Assembly: GCA_018716365.1 (NCBI GenBank)
Contig: DVKA01000071.1
Coordinates: 1-8,023 of the forward strand
Direction: 5' to 3'
DNA: 8,023 bases
Origin: Candidatus Caccocola faecipullorum
GTDB taxonomy: Bacteria; Synergistota; Synergistia; Synergistales; Synergistaceae
The notes under the pieces are model-generated. The model saw only the letters and a program-made list of their open reading frames with translations, had not been told where the DNA came from and did not search any database. Shown here one piece after another: positions 1-5,582 of the stretch. Positions within the stretch are counted from its first letter, which is position 1. Each line of letters starts with the position of its first letter. The position numbers and the translations under genes are program-made.

Positions 1-791
1 CGTTCCTCAAGCCCCGCGCCCTTCGAGAGCTGGCGCAGGTGCTTTATCTTGACCTTGTACTTGACCGGCAGCATACGGCTTATCGTCTCTTCTATGCTCA
101 TGTTGTAGTAGCAGACGCATCTGTGGAAATAATAAAGGTTGAGCAGGTCCAGACGTTCACCGAATAGCGGCTCAAGTATCTCGCGCTCGTGCGCCGGAAG
201 CTTGTTGATGTCGCTGTAGAGCTTCGTCTCCACAAGGTTGTCGATGGCGAATTCAAGCGCGAAGAGCGATTTTTCGCCGTTGACGAGGCGGCGCACAGGC
301 TCGCGCAGCACCGCGTGGTATTGCGTGTTCACGAGCGCTTCGAGTACTTCTCGGTAGTCGCGGCAGTTGAGCAGCGCCTCGTAGGGAAGCTTCGAGCTCG
401 GAATGTGGTAGAGGCGGCGGCGCATCTCGTCTCTGTCAAGCCGCTTCGAGTGGATCCAGCGGAATATGCTCTTTAGCTGCTCCGCCTCGTACCAGCTGAG
501 CCAGTCGAGGAAGAAGTCGCGCCACACACCGAGCAGATAGAAAAGGAAGGACTCCGCCTCGGCGAGCACTGACGAGCGCAGCGCGTTCTCAAGGTCGATG
601 CGGTGCACGTTGGCCGGGACGAGCGTCTCGAACTTGTCCTTGTAACCGGCCGTCTGCTTCAGGAACGCGGCTATTTCAGTTGTGGACTTCAGGCCTAGCA
701 GAGCCCAGTACTCGTCGGCTTTCAGCAGCTGGCTGTAAAGCACGTGGGCCTTGACTCCGAGGGCCGTAGCCGAACCGTTCGAGAATGGCAC
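1..791 (-). CDS. ntpC: V/A-type ATPase subunit C (AC39 family), C-terminus cut off by window edge
   Basis: This reading frame has no stop before the left edge; 263 codons are visible against roughly 330-350 for the family, so the last quarter is missing. The product is the AC39/subunit C funnel that joins the central stalk of the V/A-type ATPase to the membrane rotor ring. The sequence is mostly helical, rich in Leu, Arg and aromatic residues, with family-like stretches such as AHVLYSQLL near the N-terminus and FALEFAIDNL about two thirds along. The start is a GTG at 791-789 whose G is also the last base of the previous gene's TAG stop (TAGTG), with a GAGG ribosome binding site 9 bases upstream inside that gene, which implies translational coupling. 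It is the third gene of the D-G/H-C cluster. The family call rests on recognition by eye and operon context; AtpF, A, B, I or K subunits probably follow to the left. Confidence 0.88.
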   Translation of the reverse strand, partial: MPFSNGSATALGVKAHVLYSQLLKADEYWALLGLKSTTEIAAFLKQTAGYKDKFETLVPANVHRIDLENALRSSVLAEAESFLFYLLGVWRDFFLDWLSWYEAEQLKSIFRWIHSKRLDRDEMRRRLYHIPSSKLPYEALLNCRDYREVLEALVNTQYHAVLREPVRRLVNGEKSLFALEFAIDNLVETKLYSDINKLPAHEREILEPLFGERLDLLNLYYFHRCVCYYNMSIEETISRMLPVKYKVKIKHLRQLSKGAGLEE

Positions 792-1138
792 TAATTTCCG
801 CCTCTTTTCTTAGAAACGAAGCCGTCTACTATTTCGGAAACTATCGAATCGATCACCGTGTCGGCGTTTTCTCCGAAGCGCTTCTGCATACGCTCGCGCT
901 CCTCCTTGCCGAGGTTCACGATCTGCTCGGATTCTGTCCTCGCCGAGTTGAGGGCGGCCTCCATTATATCCTTGGCCTGCCCGCGCGCCGAGGCCATACG
1001 GCTCGCGCGCTCGGATGCGAATTTCTCCTGCGCCGTCTGGAGCATCGACTCCGCCTCGTTCTTCGAGTCGCCGACTATGCGTTTCGCCTCCGATTCGGCT
1101 CCTAGCAGAACCGCCAAGACTTCCTGAAGAGTACTCAT
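791..1138 (-). CDS. V/A-type ATPase G/H-type peripheral stalk subunit
   Basis: A 115-residue, highly charged, Ala/Glu/Arg/Lys-rich protein that is almost certainly one long helix forming a coiled coil from about residue 10 to 95. It has no Cys or Trp. This is the size and composition of the G/H (AtpH, NtpF-like) subunit, which pairs with subunit E to form the peripheral stalk that stops the catalytic head from rotating with the shaft. The ATG at 1138-1136 has a strong AAGGAGG site (1149-1155) 10 bases upstream. It follows subunit D after a 30-base gap and overlaps subunit C by one base. Coiled-coil stalk subunits diverge quickly, so the precise letter (G, H or an E-related form) is uncertain. 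Its role in the ATPase is inferred mainly from the two unmistakable neighbours. Confidence 0.8.
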   Translation of the reverse strand: MSTLQEVLAVLLGAESEAKRIVGDSKNEAESMLQTAQEKFASERASRMASARGQAKDIMEAALNSARTESEQIVNLGKEERERMQKRFGENADTVIDSIVSEIVDGFVSKKRGGN

Positions 1139-1168
1139 TGTAAAACTCCCTCCTTTGGGCTGCGGATG

Positions 1169-1786
1169 TTAATCTTTTATTTTTTTCTGCGCGAGCTTCA
1201 TTCTCGTGAAGTCCTCGCGGTCGCTTTCTTCCAGCACGTCCGTGATGAAGCGTATCTCAGCCATATCCTTCGGGATGACGACCTTTTCGAGCGCGTTGAC
1301 GCGCCTGTGCGTCTTTCTTATCTGCACCGCGAGGCGGTAGACGCTCGTCTCGATTTCCGCAAGCTGCGCGAGCAGCACCATGACGCGGCGGAACTTCGCG
1401 TATGCGGCGTCCATAGCGCCCGACGAGCCGTGGAACGAGTAGCTCGGTATCGCCTCGCCGTTGAGCGGGTCGATGTCCGGGATTTCAACTCCCATTATGG
1501 AGTGCAGGCGCACCGTTATATCAGTCGTAATAGGAATGGATTCTGAGATGTCGCCGACGGTGTCGATGCCGAGCGAGACGTTCGCCTTCTGGAGCGCGTC
1601 GTATGCGTCCTGGAATATTTTCGCGACGTCTTCCTGAATCTTCTTCGCCGAGTCAATGTAGCGGACGAGCTCCATCATGAGCACCTGGCGCTTCTGATCC
1701 AGGAGGTCGTGCCCGGACTGCGCCATCGCCATGTCCTTCGTGAGTTTGACGAGGTTGCCTCTTGTCGGGGCGAGCTTTGAAGCCAC
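1169..1786 (-). CDS. ntpD: V/A-type ATPase subunit D (central rotor stalk)
   Basis: The 205-residue product is subunit D, the central shaft that turns inside the A3B3 head and couples ion flow to ATP synthesis or hydrolysis. The N-terminus (ASKLAPTRGNLVKL) matches the family's conserved PTR-x-x-L-x-x-L opening. Long helices at both ends (about residues 8-60 and 135-185) flank a short central domain with a conserved-looking GVEIPDI stretch, and the C-terminal RRVNALE segment is typical of the family. The frame stays open to a TTG at 1804, but AAGGAGGA (1794-1801) lies inside that extension, 7 bases before a GTG at 1786. GTG 1786 is therefore chosen, and it places the PTR motif where the family has it. 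It is the first gene of its cluster, facing a divergent intergenic region. Near the 3' end there is an A7 run on the coding strand (1180-1186). Confidence 0.93.
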   Translation of the reverse strand: MASKLAPTRGNLVKLTKDMAMAQSGHDLLDQKRQVLMMELVRYIDSAKKIQEDVAKIFQDAYDALQKANVSLGIDTVGDISESIPITTDITVRLHSIMGVEIPDIDPLNGEAIPSYSFHGSSGAMDAAYAKFRRVMVLLAQLAEIETSVYRLAVQIRKTHRRVNALEKVVIPKDMAEIRFITDVLEESDREDFTRMKLAQKKIKD

Positions 1787-1793
1787 GGAATAT

Positions 1794-1801
1794 TCCTCCT
1801 T
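1794..1801 (-). promoter_or_regulatory. Ribosome binding site that fixes the start of subunit D
   Basis: AAGGAGGA on the minus strand, 7 bases before GTG 1786. Because it lies within the otherwise open upstream reading frame (TTG at 1804), it decides in favour of the shorter start. Confidence 0.8.
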
Positions 1802-1854
1802 CAAAAGTCCGCGCGTCGCTTACGCAGACCGCGCCGCCGTAATATAATCTCTTT

Positions 1855-1959
1855 GTGCGCTCTGAGGCGCTTTTTGCGGCGCTGGATAATAAAAAGGCAC
1901 TCCACCGTCTGGAGGAACACCTAAGGCGCATTGTAACACTCAAAGCATATTTCTGTTAA
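1855..1959 (+). CDS. Possible 34-codon leader reading frame upstream of cobT
   Basis: A GTG-started frame of 34 codons ends in TAA at 1957-1959, overlapping the cobT ribosome binding site (AAGGGGG, 1958-1964). The peptide would be charged and helix-like, with Leu spaced among Arg, Lys, Glu and His (for example ALHRLEEHLRRIV). An in-frame stop at 1840-1842 closes it upstream. It has no Shine-Dalgarno site, but if TATAAT at 1843-1848 is the real -10, transcription would begin at or next to base 1855, making this a leaderless message. It could be a leader peptide coupled to cobT translation. Chance is just as likely for a frame this short in GC-rich DNA, so this is a weak call. Confidence 0.2.
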   Translation: MRSEALFAALDNKKALHRLEEHLRRIVTLKAYFC

Positions 1960-1975
1960 GGGGGAAAAATAAGTA

Positions 1976-3001
1976 ATGTTTCTGTTGTTCGTAGGAGAAA
2001 CTGCGCTCGCAAGAATCCCCGGGCTTTCTGCCGCGGGCGCGAACGTCGACGCTCTTCCATATACGGCTCCGGCCGACGCCGATATGCTTTTCTACGACAG
2101 GCCGAAGGTCGCGCCGACTCTTCCGTTCGACCCTTTCGGCCATCCGTCGCCCGCGGTCGTCACGCGCGCCGCTCTGCTTGAAGCAGGTTTCCCCGCGCAG
2201 ACCGTGCGCGTCGGCACGTCGATAGCTCCGGCCTCGCCGCACGTGACTGTCAGCGAAACGCCGGGGCGCGATATGCGCTTTGAGAGCGCCGTGCCGGATT
2301 ACGAAGAAATTGCGGAACGTTCGGCGGCTCTCGCGCGCTCGCTCGACGGGAGCGTGAAGCGCGTCGTCCTCGCGGAATCTGTGCCTGGAGGCACGACGAC
2401 GGCGATGCTCGCGCTGCGCGCGCTCGGCTACGCCGGCACAGTCTCGTCCGCCGGACCGGAAAACCCTCTGACGCTTAAGGAACAGATATGGAAAGAGACC
2501 TCAGCGCGTCTCGGCATTAAGGCCGGAGGCATGAAGGGCATGGGGCTGCGCGTTCCTGCGGAGATCGGCGACCCGATGCAGATAGCCGTCGCGGCCTACG
2601 CCGCGTCGCTGCCCTGCGATGTGGAGATAACGCTCGCGGGCGGCACGCAGATGATGGCGGTCGCCGCGATTCTGCGCGACATGGGATTCACGCGCGACCT
2701 GCTCGTGGCGACGACGAAATACGTCCACATAGACCCGACGAGCTGCCTTGAGGAGTACGCGGAGAAAATCGGTGTCCGCTGGTACGCCGCGCCGCTCGAC
2801 TTCACGCACTCGCGCTTCCCAGGCCTCGCCGACTACGAGAAGGGCTTTATAAAAGAAGGCGTCGGCGCAGGCGGCGCAGTCTGGTACGCGCAGCAGCTCG
2901 GCGTCTCGATGGAGCGCATACAGTCGCGCACGGAAGAACTTTACGAAAAGATGCTCAAAGAAGGCCCGCTGCCTCCAAAGGTGGTCAGCGAGATAAAATA
3001 A
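1976..3001 (+). CDS. cobT: CobT-like nicotinate-nucleotide phosphoribosyltransferase, archaeal/cyanobacterial type
   Basis: This 341-residue protein belongs to the NaMN-dependent CobT subfamily found in archaea and cyanobacteria (TIGR00303/UPF0284 type). It would transfer phosphoribose from nicotinate mononucleotide to a lower-ligand base such as dimethylbenzimidazole, giving alpha-ribazole phosphate for cobamide assembly and releasing nicotinate. Family signatures include the IPGLSAAGAN opening (residues 14-23), the glycine-rich ESVPGGTTTA loop (134-143), GDPMQ (198-202), AGGTQMM (221-227) and KEGVGAGG near the C-terminus, where Glu294 sits where classical CobT has its catalytic Glu. The ATG at 1976 has AAGGGGG 11 bases upstream. 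It is the only plus-strand gene, transcribed alone and ended by a strong terminator. The preferred base acceptor cannot be read from the sequence, and members of this subfamily are less well characterised than Salmonella CobT. Confidence 0.88.
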   Translation: MFLLFVGETALARIPGLSAAGANVDALPYTAPADADMLFYDRPKVAPTLPFDPFGHPSPAVVTRAALLEAGFPAQTVRVGTSIAPASPHVTVSETPGRDMRFESAVPDYEEIAERSAALARSLDGSVKRVVLAESVPGGTTTAMLALRALGYAGTVSSAGPENPLTLKEQIWKETSARLGIKAGGMKGMGLRVPAEIGDPMQIAVAAYAASLPCDVEITLAGGTQMMAVAAILRDMGFTRDLLVATTKYVHIDPTSCLEEYAEKIGVRWYAAPLDFTHSRFPGLADYEKGFIKEGVGAGGAVWYAQQLGVSMERIQSRTEELYEKMLKEGPLPPKVVSEIK

Positions 3002-3010
3002 AGGAAGATG

Positions 3011-3058
3011 CCAAACCAGCGGCCCGCGTGCGAACGTCGGGCCGCTGGTTTGGTTTTT
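3011..3058 (+). terminator. Intrinsic terminator of cobT
   Basis: A perfect 16-base-pair stem, CCAAACCAGCGGCCCG (3011-3026) with CGGGCCGCTGGTTTGG (3038-3053), is followed at once by TTTTT (3054-3058). The 11-base loop can itself form CGT/ACG closed by a GCGA tetraloop, with one bulged T. It starts 9 bases after the cobT stop. On the minus strand the stem is not followed by a T run, so it looks one-directional, although it may also slow the converging transcript from the hydrolase gene. Confidence 0.95.
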
Positions 3059-3065
3059 GCCGTGT

Positions 3066-3974
3066 TTATAGAAAATCTTCGGTGCTTCTGACGATGCGGA
3101 AGCTGAACTTGTCCGCCCACGCGCCGTAGGCTGCGGCGACGGCAGCCGTATCGGAGCCGACGCAGCTCATGCAGTCTTCCATTATAAAGATTTCGGGGCG
3201 TTTCTTTTCTTTCTCCATCGCTTCGCAGATTTGCAGGACGCTCTGCGCGACGCAGTAGTCGCGCGCTTCGCCGGCTATCACGAGCCTGTCGCATCTGCGC
3301 AGGTCGCCGAGCAGCTCGCGGTTCGCGTAGCTGCCGCCTGGGTCGTATTCTGGGCTGACGATGCCGTAGAACTCCGTCGCGGGCAGCGTGCCCTTGACTA
3401 TTTTTTTCAGATCGGCCCCGCGCGCGGCGGAGAAGAAGTGGATCATGTTCGAGAACTGGTTTTCAAGCGCGCAGCCGGCGGTGCCCTCTATGCAGTGGTA
3501 GGGCCATATTACCAATTTCTTTTGTCCGCCGCTTTCCAGATATTCGAGGTATTCCTCGCTTTTCTCCTTTTCGTAGAGCGGACGCCAGCGGCCTTCTTTT
3601 GCGTCTTTCGCCGTGATTACCGTGAACGGCTCCGGCATCTGTCCGTCTGCGCCGCGCCACCAGCACTGGTGGAATATCTGGCGCGGCGAGTGCGTGTCGA
3701 GCGAGGCCGCTATTTCGGTTATTTTCGTCATGTTTTTGTAGATGAAGCGCGTGAGACGCTCCGTGTCTCCAAGCGAGCCCGCGACGCCGAGCGGGCCGCC
3801 CTCCATGAAATCACGCTGCATGTCTACGCAGAGGAGCGTCGTCCTGACTTTGTCCTCCGAGGCGCGCGGCAGTTCTTCGGCGCAGGCTTTTGCGAGCAGC
3901 GCGCCGAGCTGGAACGGGTTCGCCTCTTTGCCTATATGTTCCACGCTTACGATTTCTTCAAAGGCTGTCTTCAT
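3066..3974 (-). CDS. Nicotinamidase-type cysteine hydrolase (isochorismatase superfamily)
   Basis: Predicted cytosolic hydrolase, most likely converting nicotinamide to nicotinate for NAD salvage. Numbering from the upstream ATG at 3986, the catalytic triad is complete: Asp55 in CVDMQRDF, Lys198 in VKGT, Cys245 in ARDYCVAQS. The metal-site residues of PncA-type nicotinamidases are also present: Asp97 and His99 in LDTH, His106, and His164 in HCIEGTAG. At about 300 residues it is longer than PncA (about 190-210), because of an N-terminal extension of roughly 45 residues and an insertion between His106 and His164. The start is placed at ATG 3974, since GGAG (3987-3990) directly abuts ATG 3986 and cannot serve it but lies 12 bases before 3974. 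It converges on cobT and stands alone. Other amide substrates are possible, because family members range from nicotinamidase to isochorismatase-like enzymes. Confidence 0.82.
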   Translation of the reverse strand: MKTAFEEIVSVEHIGKEANPFQLGALLAKACAEELPRASEDKVRTTLLCVDMQRDFMEGGPLGVAGSLGDTERLTRFIYKNMTKITEIAASLDTHSPRQIFHQCWWRGADGQMPEPFTVITAKDAKEGRWRPLYEKEKSEEYLEYLESGGQKKLVIWPYHCIEGTAGCALENQFSNMIHFFSAARGADLKKIVKGTLPATEFYGIVSPEYDPGGSYANRELLGDLRRCDRLVIAGEARDYCVAQSVLQICEAMEKEKKRPEIFIMEDCMSCVGSDTAAVAAAYGAWADKFSFRIVRSTEDFL

Positions 3975-4007
3975 TTTATTCAACATCTCCGGCTGTCGTT
4001 TTTTGTA

Positions 4008-4022
4008 GCGCGGCTTCCGCGC
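4008..4022 (-). repeat. Short GC hairpin in the hydrolase leader
   Basis: GCGCGG (4008-4013) and CCGCGC (4017-4022) form a 6-base-pair stem with a 3-base loop, between the preceding terminator and the hydrolase ribosome binding site. It would lie in the 5' leader of that gene's transcript. No known regulatory element is recognised, and the structure may be incidental. Confidence 0.3.
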
Positions 4023-4028
4023 ATAGAT

Positions 4029-4063
4029 AAAAGACAGGAGCGGCGCGCCGTCCTGTCTTTTTT
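4029..4063. terminator. Bidirectional intrinsic terminator below the exported-protein gene
   Basis: AAAAGACAGGA (4029-4039) pairs with TCCTGTCTTTT (4051-4061), and the palindrome CGGCGCGCCG (4041-4050) forms the tip. Only G4040 is unpaired. On the minus strand it begins 19 bases after the stop of the exported-protein gene and ends in TTTT then ATCTAT, so it should terminate that gene. On the plus strand the tail is TTTTTTATTTTT, which would block antisense transcripts leaving the hydrolase gene. Confidence 0.88.
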
Positions 4064-4080
4064 ATTTTTCCGCGATGCTC

Positions 4081-4431
4081 TTACTTTATCGTTATTTCTT
4101 TTGTCGCCGTGCCCATTATGTTGCAGACGAGCTCGACCGTGAGCTTGTCTCCGGGCTTTACGCCGCTGAGCTCTACCTTGTCGGCGAATTCTTCATTGTT
4201 CTCCTGCGAGTCGTATCTCTCGGAGACGAGCTGCCCTGACGGGCCCGATACGGACATACTCATGACGTAGTGCTTCGCCCCGTTTTTGACTCGGTGGTCC
4301 GCCGCGACCGAGAGCGTGTGTCCGGCGCCGTCCCAGCTCAGCCGCATATTTGTCGGAGGATGGGCGGCGGCCTGTCCGGCGACTGCCACGGTCAATATAA
4401 ACGCCAGTGCCGCCAATTTTTTGATTGTCAC
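4081..4431 (-). CDS. Small exported protein with partial superoxide-reductase-like (desulfoferrodoxin) ligand pattern
   Basis: The 116-residue precursor has a clear signal peptide: Lys4-Lys5, a hydrophobic core at about 6-18, and AAA-H at 21-24 as a probable signal peptidase I site, leaving a mature protein starting near HPP. The rest looks beta-rich. The pattern DH-x7-HYV (His46, His54) followed by CNIMG (Cys103) resembles the iron site of superoxide reductase/desulfoferrodoxin, where two His in a HP..HYI block and a CNxHG motif bind iron. Here the last His is Met106. The start is GTG 4431, with AAGGGAGG 8 bases upstream. It appears to be a single-gene unit between its own AT-rich promoter region and a terminator. 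The function is unknown: a divergent metal- or redox-related E-set-like domain is possible, and the resemblance may be structural only. Confidence 0.75.
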   Translation of the reverse strand: MTIKKLAALAFILTVAVAGQAAAHPPTNMRLSWDGAGHTLSVAADHRVKNGAKHYVMSMSVSGPSGQLVSERYDSQENNEEFADKVELSGVKPGDKLTVELVCNIMGTATKEITIK

Positions 4432-4448
4432 CGCGATGGCCTCCCTTA

Positions 4449-4496
4449 CTCACAAATTATTATATGGTAATAAGTATTATACCTTATAATTGTGAG
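4449..4496 (-). promoter_or_regulatory. AT-rich, imperfectly palindromic promoter/operator region of the exported-protein gene
   Basis: About 48 bases of very AT-rich DNA in an otherwise GC-rich window. The ends are a perfect inverted pair, CTCACAA (4449-4455) and TTGTGAG (4490-4496), and the symmetry continues imperfectly inward (TTAT, GGTA/TACC). On the minus strand there are two exact TATAAT hexamers, at 4476-4481 and 4459-4464, 17 bases apart. Neither has a good -35. A third TATAAT faces the plus strand at 4485-4490, where no gene follows. The gene's ribosome binding site comes just after. The remaining bases up to the lysK stop (4497-4547) hold no clear terminator. Confidence 0.55.
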
Positions 4497-4547
4497 TTTT
4501 TTGAGGATGCCGCGCTGAGGGCCGCACTTTTTCGCTCCGGTTTTCCG

Positions 4548-5582
4548 CTATATTGCGGACATGATTTTCGGCAGGGCCGCTTTTATGACCTCTACGCCGC
4601 GCAGGAATTCTTTGATTTCTATCTGCTCGTCGGAGCTGTGGTCGTAGCGCGAGTCGCCCGGTCCGTAGGCTCCCATCGGGCAGCCCCAGGGCGAAAGCAC
4701 GTTGAAGTCGCATGTGCCCTGTTTGGCTAGGACGCGCGGCGGTTCTCCGCTGACTTCGCGTATCGCGTTGCGGAAGGCGCGCACGACGGGGTCGGACTTG
4801 TGGACTTCATGCGGCGGAACGTACTCGATTATGTCGAGGCCGACTTCGAAGGCCGCGGCGGTCTCTTTGAGCATCAGTTCAAGCTCTTCCTTGTCCGCGC
4901 CTATCGGCGTGCGCAGGTCGAGCGTTATCGAGGCGGAGCGTTTGCCCGCTTCGTGCCCCTCCATCTCCATGACCGCGATGTTGTAGCCGCTGCCCATATT
5001 CTTCGTTATCTGGATGAGCGAAGCGGCGGCGTTGACGGCGGCTGTCATAGGGCCGGGGCTGCCGGAGCGGTGCGCGCCGCTGTCTTCGGCGACGAGCGAG
5101 AAGAGTATGCGCCCGCGGTAGGAGAGCGCTACGCCCTGGCTGCCTGTCGGCTCGCCGATGACGAGCGCGGCAGGTTCGTGGAGCGGCATACGGAAGCGCG
5201 CGCCGCGCGAGTCTATCTCTTCGCCGACCGCAGCTACAAAGGTGATGCGCCAGTCGTCCGGCACTTCGACCGCTCCGCCTGCGACTGCGAGCGCGCAGCA
5301 GGGGCTTTTTGCGTCGACGGAGCCGCGCCCGATTATGCGGTCTTCTGTGACTGTGAATTTCGGCCCTCCGGGAACGGTATCTATGTGGCTCAGGAGCACG
5401 AGCTCCTTGTCTCCGTTGCCGCGCGTAGCGATGACGGAGCCCGCGCCGTCGATGTGCGACGTCTCCCAGCCGAAGCGCGGAAGCCTGTCGCAGAGCATAC
5501 GCGCCGCGTTTTCTTCCTGCCGCGTCGGGCTGGGGACGGCTACTATGTCGATGAGCAGGCCGACCGATTCTGGAAAGCGCAT
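4548..5582 (-). CDS. lysK: [LysW]-lysine (or ornithine) hydrolase, M20 metallopeptidase family
   Basis: Final step of the carrier-protein pathway: it cleaves the isopeptide bond that holds lysine (or ornithine) on the C-terminal Glu of LysW. The 344-residue protein carries the complete M20 di-metal site: His66 and Asp68 in LLSHIDTVPG, bridging Asp90 in GRGSVDAKSP, catalytic Glu121 and metal Glu122 in VGEEIDS, Glu144 in IGEPTG, and His315 in YDHSSDE. A small lid domain should lie between about residues 155 and 265. The ATG (5582-5580) overlaps the lysJ TGA as TGATG, with GGGAGG upstream inside lysJ, so translation is probably coupled. It is the last gene of the operon. M20 enzymes such as ArgE and DapE are alternatives on sequence alone, but the lysYZJ neighbours settle the call. 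Whether the product is lysine, ornithine or both cannot be decided here. Confidence 0.92.
   Translation of the reverse strand: MRFPESVGLLIDIVAVPSPTRQEENAARMLCDRLPRFGWETSHIDGAGSVIATRGNGDKELVLLSHIDTVPGGPKFTVTEDRIIGRGSVDAKSPCCALAVAGGAVEVPDDWRITFVAAVGEEIDSRGARFRMPLHEPAALVIGEPTGSQGVALSYRGRILFSLVAEDSGAHRSGSPGPMTAAVNAAASLIQITKNMGSGYNIAVMEMEGHEAGKRSASITLDLRTPIGADKEELELMLKETAAAFEVGLDIIEYVPPHEVHKSDPVVRAFRNAIREVSGEPPRVLAKQGTCDFNVLSPWGCPMGAYGPGDSRYDHSSDEQIEIKEFLRGVEVIKAALPKIMSAI

Larger units (their letters stand above)
1787..1975. promoter_or_regulatory. Divergent intergenic region between the V-ATPase operon and cobT
   Basis: These 189 bases separate two divergently transcribed units and must hold both promoters. 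On the plus strand there is a perfect TATAAT at 1843-1848; the hexamer 17 bases upstream (TTACGC, 1820-1825) is a poor -35. A second plus-strand candidate is GATAAT at 1885-1890, also without a good -35. On the minus strand the same AT patch reads TTATAT or TATATT, with no convincing -35. A small inverted repeat, CTCCA-ccgtc-TGGAG, lies at 1900-1914. The cobT ribosome binding site is AAGGGGG at 1958-1964, 11 bases before ATG 1976. I see no recognisable riboswitch; in particular the region is short for a cobalamin riboswitch. The promoter placements are tentative. Confidence 0.4.

Noticed and set aside
1180..1186. A7 run near the end of subunit D as a programmed slippage site
   Set aside because: It falls only six codons before the stop, so slippage would change little; such runs are common in Lys-rich C-termini.
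1653..1943. 96-codon minus-strand frame spanning the start of subunit D and the intergenic region
   Set aside because: Out of frame with subunit D, low-complexity Arg/Ser composition, and no ribosome binding site.
1787..1975. Cobalamin riboswitch in front of cobT
   Set aside because: The leader is short for that class and I could not find its characteristic conserved segments.
3231..4142. 303-codon plus-strand open frame antisense to the hydrolase gene
   Set aside because: It runs through the bidirectional terminator at 4029-4063 and the end of another gene, and mirrors a gene with an intact catalytic triad.
4497..4547. Intrinsic terminator after lysK
   Set aside because: Only weak or direct repeats (TGAGG, GCCGC) are present, with no stem followed by a T run on the minus strand.
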